Part shown: piece after piece, positions 61,319 through 64,000 of the stretch
How positions within the stretch are numbered: the first letter of the stretch is position 1
Layout of the letters: each line of letters opens with the position of its first letter
NCBI GenBank assembly: GCA_001768325.1
Contig: MENQ01000027.1
Coordinates: forward strand, 62,001 to 126,000
Source: Bacteroidetes bacterium GWC2_46_850
Lineage (GTDB): Bacteria; Bacteroidota; Bacteroidia; Bacteroidales; Dysgonomonadaceae
Direction of reading: 5' to 3'
Length of the DNA: 64,000 nt
The notes under the pieces: model-generated
Told to the model about the DNA's origin: nothing
The model's database searches: none
Seen by the model: only the letters and a program-made list of their open reading frames with translations
Position numbers and translations under genes: made by a program

Positions 61319-62014
61319 ATGCAGAAAATATTGTTTATACTCGCTTTTAGCACAAGCATCATTCTTCAGACAAACGCGCAGGATATATTCAAAGCGCCCG
61401 ATTTTGCACAGATCGAAAGGAACACCAAAGAATCAGTTTCCTCCTATTACTATCCGAACCTGATAAAAAAATATCAGGACGGAACCCAGATGACCCCTGA
61501 GGAGGGAAGGCACCTTTATTTTGGGTACATATACCAGCCGGGATATGTTCCAACCGACACTTCCGAATTCAACAGCAAGCTGGCGGCAATCTTGTCAAAA
61601 CAATCTTTCGTTCAGGAAGACTACAAAAATATCGTGCAATATGCTGATGCTCTACTGCTGGAAGATCCGTTCAACCTGCGTGCGCTGAATGCAAAACTAT
61701 TGGTATATGCGCAGGAGAATAATACGGAAGAATACAAGAAGGTAGCTCTCAAGCGGCGTATCGTGCAGGATGCCATTATCGGCACCGGCGACGGCATGTC
61801 GGAGAAGACACCTTTTTATGTCATCAAAGTGGCTCATGAATATGACATTCTGCCTTTCCTGGGGTACAACTTCGGAGGAGAAGACAAAATTTTGAAAGGA
61901 AATAAGGTTAATTATCTGTCGCTGGGCGAGAACCGTTTCGGCGTAGAACGGGTTTACTTCAACATCAGTCCCATCATTGATCACCTCAGTGTGCGCGGCG
62001 GCGGAAAAATGTAA
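61319..62014 (+). CDS. DUF4919 domain-containing protein
   Basis: Signal peptide; LYFGYIYQPGYVPTDTSEF, FNLRALNAKLLVYAQENNTEEYKKVALKRRIVQDAIIGTGDGMSEKTPFYVIKVAHEYDIL, C-terminal ERVYFNISPI. Confidence 0.82.
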   Translation: MQKILFILAFSTSIILQTNAQDIFKAPDFAQIERNTKESVSSYYYPNLIKKYQDGTQMTPEEGRHLYFGYIYQPGYVPTDTSEFNSKLAAILSKQSFVQEDYKNIVQYADALLLEDPFNLRALNAKLLVYAQENNTEEYKKVALKRRIVQDAIIGTGDGMSEKTPFYVIKVAHEYDILPFLGYNFGGEDKILKGNKVNYLSLGENRFGVERVYFNISPIIDHLSVRGGGKM

Positions 62015-62041
62015 ATATTCTCCTGTCGGAAAGAAATTCGT

Positions 62042-62088
62042 AAGGGCTTAAAACTGCAGTCTCAACGACAGCTGTATTTTAAGCCCTT
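62042..62088. terminator. Bidirectional-type hairpin between convergent DUF4919 and corA genes
   Basis: aagggcttaaaa ... ttttaagccctt, 12-bp perfect stem. Confidence 0.75.
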
Positions 62089-62100
62089 TCTGTTTGTATA

Positions 62101-63165
62101 TCAGAACCATTTTTTTCTTTTAAAATACCAGAGCATGCCGGCTGCAATAAGCAGCATCACGACCCAGACAATGAAATAGCCGTGCGGCAGTTGCAGTTCC
62201 GGCATGTTTTTGAAATTCATTCCATACACGCCCACGATAAAGGTGAGCGGAATGAATATCACCGAAAAGACCGTCAGAAGTGCCATGATGTCGTTCAGCC
62301 TGGTACTCATGGAAGAGTGATAAATATTCAATTCATCGTACAGTATCTCACGATAATAATCCAATAGTTCCACTGCCTGGCTTATGTTATCCTGCAACTC
62401 TTTAAAATATTTATAATTTTTCCGCGTAATAAAGTCGCCGTCGTTCTTCACGAGGCTCGTAATCATCTCCCTGGCAGGTTTTATGTAACGCCCCAGATCG
62501 CTCAGTTCGCGTTTGAATAAGTTAATTATTTTTAGTATTCCCCTGTCGGGGTTGAGCACCATCTTGTTCTCCAGTGCCTCAATTTTTTCGCCAAGAACAC
62601 CCAGAATAAAGATGTAATTGTCAATCACAACATCAAGCAGGGCAAAGGCAAGATAATCGGCTCCCAGAGACCTGAATCTCCTGTTATGTTTTTTAAGTCG
62701 CTCTTTTACGGGATTAAACAGGCTGCTGTGCTCTTCCTGAAAGGTGATCAACATATTGCTCATCACCACGATACTCAGATTATTGATGGACACCTGATTC
62801 AACGTTTCGTCGAACTGCATCATTTTGATGGACAAGAAGAGCCCGTCGTCAAATTCTTCCGTCTGTGGGCGCGTACCCGGCTCCATCACATCCGAGAGAA
62901 TCTCTGCCGGAATATGCAGGCGATCTGCCAGTTCTCTCATCAGTGTCTCATTGTGAAGACCGTCTATATTCAGCCATAAGAGCTTGTCTTCATACGACTG
63001 AAGTTCTTCTACCGAATGAATGATTGTTTCAGTCACATCTTCTGTTCCGATATCAAAAACAGTCATTCGCACCTCCGGGGAACGATGCCGCCCCCGAAAT
63101 TTCAGTTCATGCGGCGAGAGTCCGATATCTTCTTGGCGTTTAGGTAGGGTCTGGTGCATAAGCAA
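62101..63165 (-). CDS. corA: Magnesium/cobalt transporter CorA
   Basis: LLWLNIDGLHNETLMRELADRLHIPAEILSDVMEPGTRPQTEEFDDGLFLSIKMM; C-terminal FIPLTFIVGVYGMNFKNMPEL (GMN motif). Confidence 0.96.
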   Translation of the reverse strand: MLMHQTLPKRQEDIGLSPHELKFRGRHRSPEVRMTVFDIGTEDVTETIIHSVEELQSYEDKLLWLNIDGLHNETLMRELADRLHIPAEILSDVMEPGTRPQTEEFDDGLFLSIKMMQFDETLNQVSINNLSIVVMSNMLITFQEEHSSLFNPVKERLKKHNRRFRSLGADYLAFALLDVVIDNYIFILGVLGEKIEALENKMVLNPDRGILKIINLFKRELSDLGRYIKPAREMITSLVKNDGDFITRKNYKYFKELQDNISQAVELLDYYREILYDELNIYHSSMSTRLNDIMALLTVFSVIFIPLTFIVGVYGMNFKNMPELQLPHGYFIVWVVMLLIAAGMLWYFKRKKWF

Positions 63166-63345
63166 AAATTAAAAAGATAATGAGACTGCAAGGTACAATT
63201 ATTTTTGTAACCAAACGATTAAGAATTATGACATGCCACCTGTTAACAACGACCGATGCAGACAATCAATTTACTACCCACACAATTTTCCTGGCACACT
63301 ATTTGCTCAATCTATCTTACTCCAAATTATATAAACAGAAAGAAT

Positions 63346-63945
63346 ATGAATTTTTTAAATATTGCACAAAGCAGATACGCCACAAAAAAATATGATCCGG
63401 GTAAAAAGATTGACGATGAGACAATAGAGAAGCTGAAAGAGATTATCAGGTTGAGTCCTTCCTCTATCAACAGCCAACCATGGAAGTTCACTTTTGTTTC
63501 CGATGAGAAGGTCAAAAGCGAGTTGGCGGAGTTTTCTTACAACAACAAGCATAAGGTATTGGATGCAAGCCACGTTGTGGTATTCAGCGTAATTAAGGAT
63601 GTGGAAGCTTTTGAAAATAATAAGCTTACCTTACTGCCAGAGGGGACCAGAGCCTATTATAATCGCGTGTTAAAGCCCAGAGGCGTCGAGCAGGTGATGA
63701 CATGGTTAACCTCTCAGGTTTATCTCTCATTGGGATTCTTCCTGAGTGCCACTGCGAGCTTGGGGTTAGATTCTACTCCCATGGAGGGTATTCAGGCAGA
63801 AGCGTATGATCAGGTATTGGAGAATGATAATTATAAGACACTGTTTGCTGTTGCAATAGGTTATCGTGATGAGGAGGATAAAAACCAGCCTACCCATACG
63901 CCCAAGTTTAGATTGGAGCAAGATCAGATTATAAGGTCAATATAA
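63346..63945 (+). CDS. Nitroreductase family NAD(P)H oxidoreductase
   Basis: QSRYATKKYDPGKKIDDETIEKLKEIIRLSPSSINSQPWKFTFVSDEKVKSELAEF; FLSATASLGLDSTPMEGIQAEAYDQVL. Confidence 0.93.
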   Translation: MNFLNIAQSRYATKKYDPGKKIDDETIEKLKEIIRLSPSSINSQPWKFTFVSDEKVKSELAEFSYNNKHKVLDASHVVVFSVIKDVEAFENNKLTLLPEGTRAYYNRVLKPRGVEQVMTWLTSQVYLSLGFFLSATASLGLDSTPMEGIQAEAYDQVLENDNYKTLFAVAIGYRDEEDKNQPTHTPKFRLEQDQIIRSI

Positions 63946-64000
63946 GATCTGATTTCTCTTCTGTCGGCCGACCGAGTTCGCCGGATTTTACATTTTTTTT

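Overview
The window looks like a core-genome segment of a Bacteroidales-type anaerobe, perhaps near the Proteiniphilum/Dysgonomonas group. That placement rests on gene content and on -7 promoter motifs of the TAnnTTTG type, not on any database search. I support about 61 protein-coding genes, one tRNA-Gly(GCC), six hairpin terminators and several candidate promoters. Housekeeping genes include atpA/atpG, engB, purA, yidC, pyrG, ftsE, aroC, parC, an rpoZ-like gene, bamD, ispE and fabD. There are also many peptidases: tricorn-like, S41, M48, S9 and a YugP-type Zn peptidase. I found no CRISPR array, prophage, transposon, recognisable defence island or biosynthetic cluster. The most unusual signal is just upstream of the tRNA-Gly gene (about 26.3-26.45 kb). 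A well-matched promoter is followed by three partial copies of the same tRNA, one of them a near-perfect 5' half, before the intact gene. These copies should therefore be transcribed as a tRNA-mimicking leader. Secondary points are an OvoA-type ovothiol enzyme with an apparently eroded methyltransferase motif, a GH3-family acyl-amide synthetase, and a SlyD-like FKBP with a tail of 9 Cys and no His. I do not see convincing evidence of a large new multigene system here.
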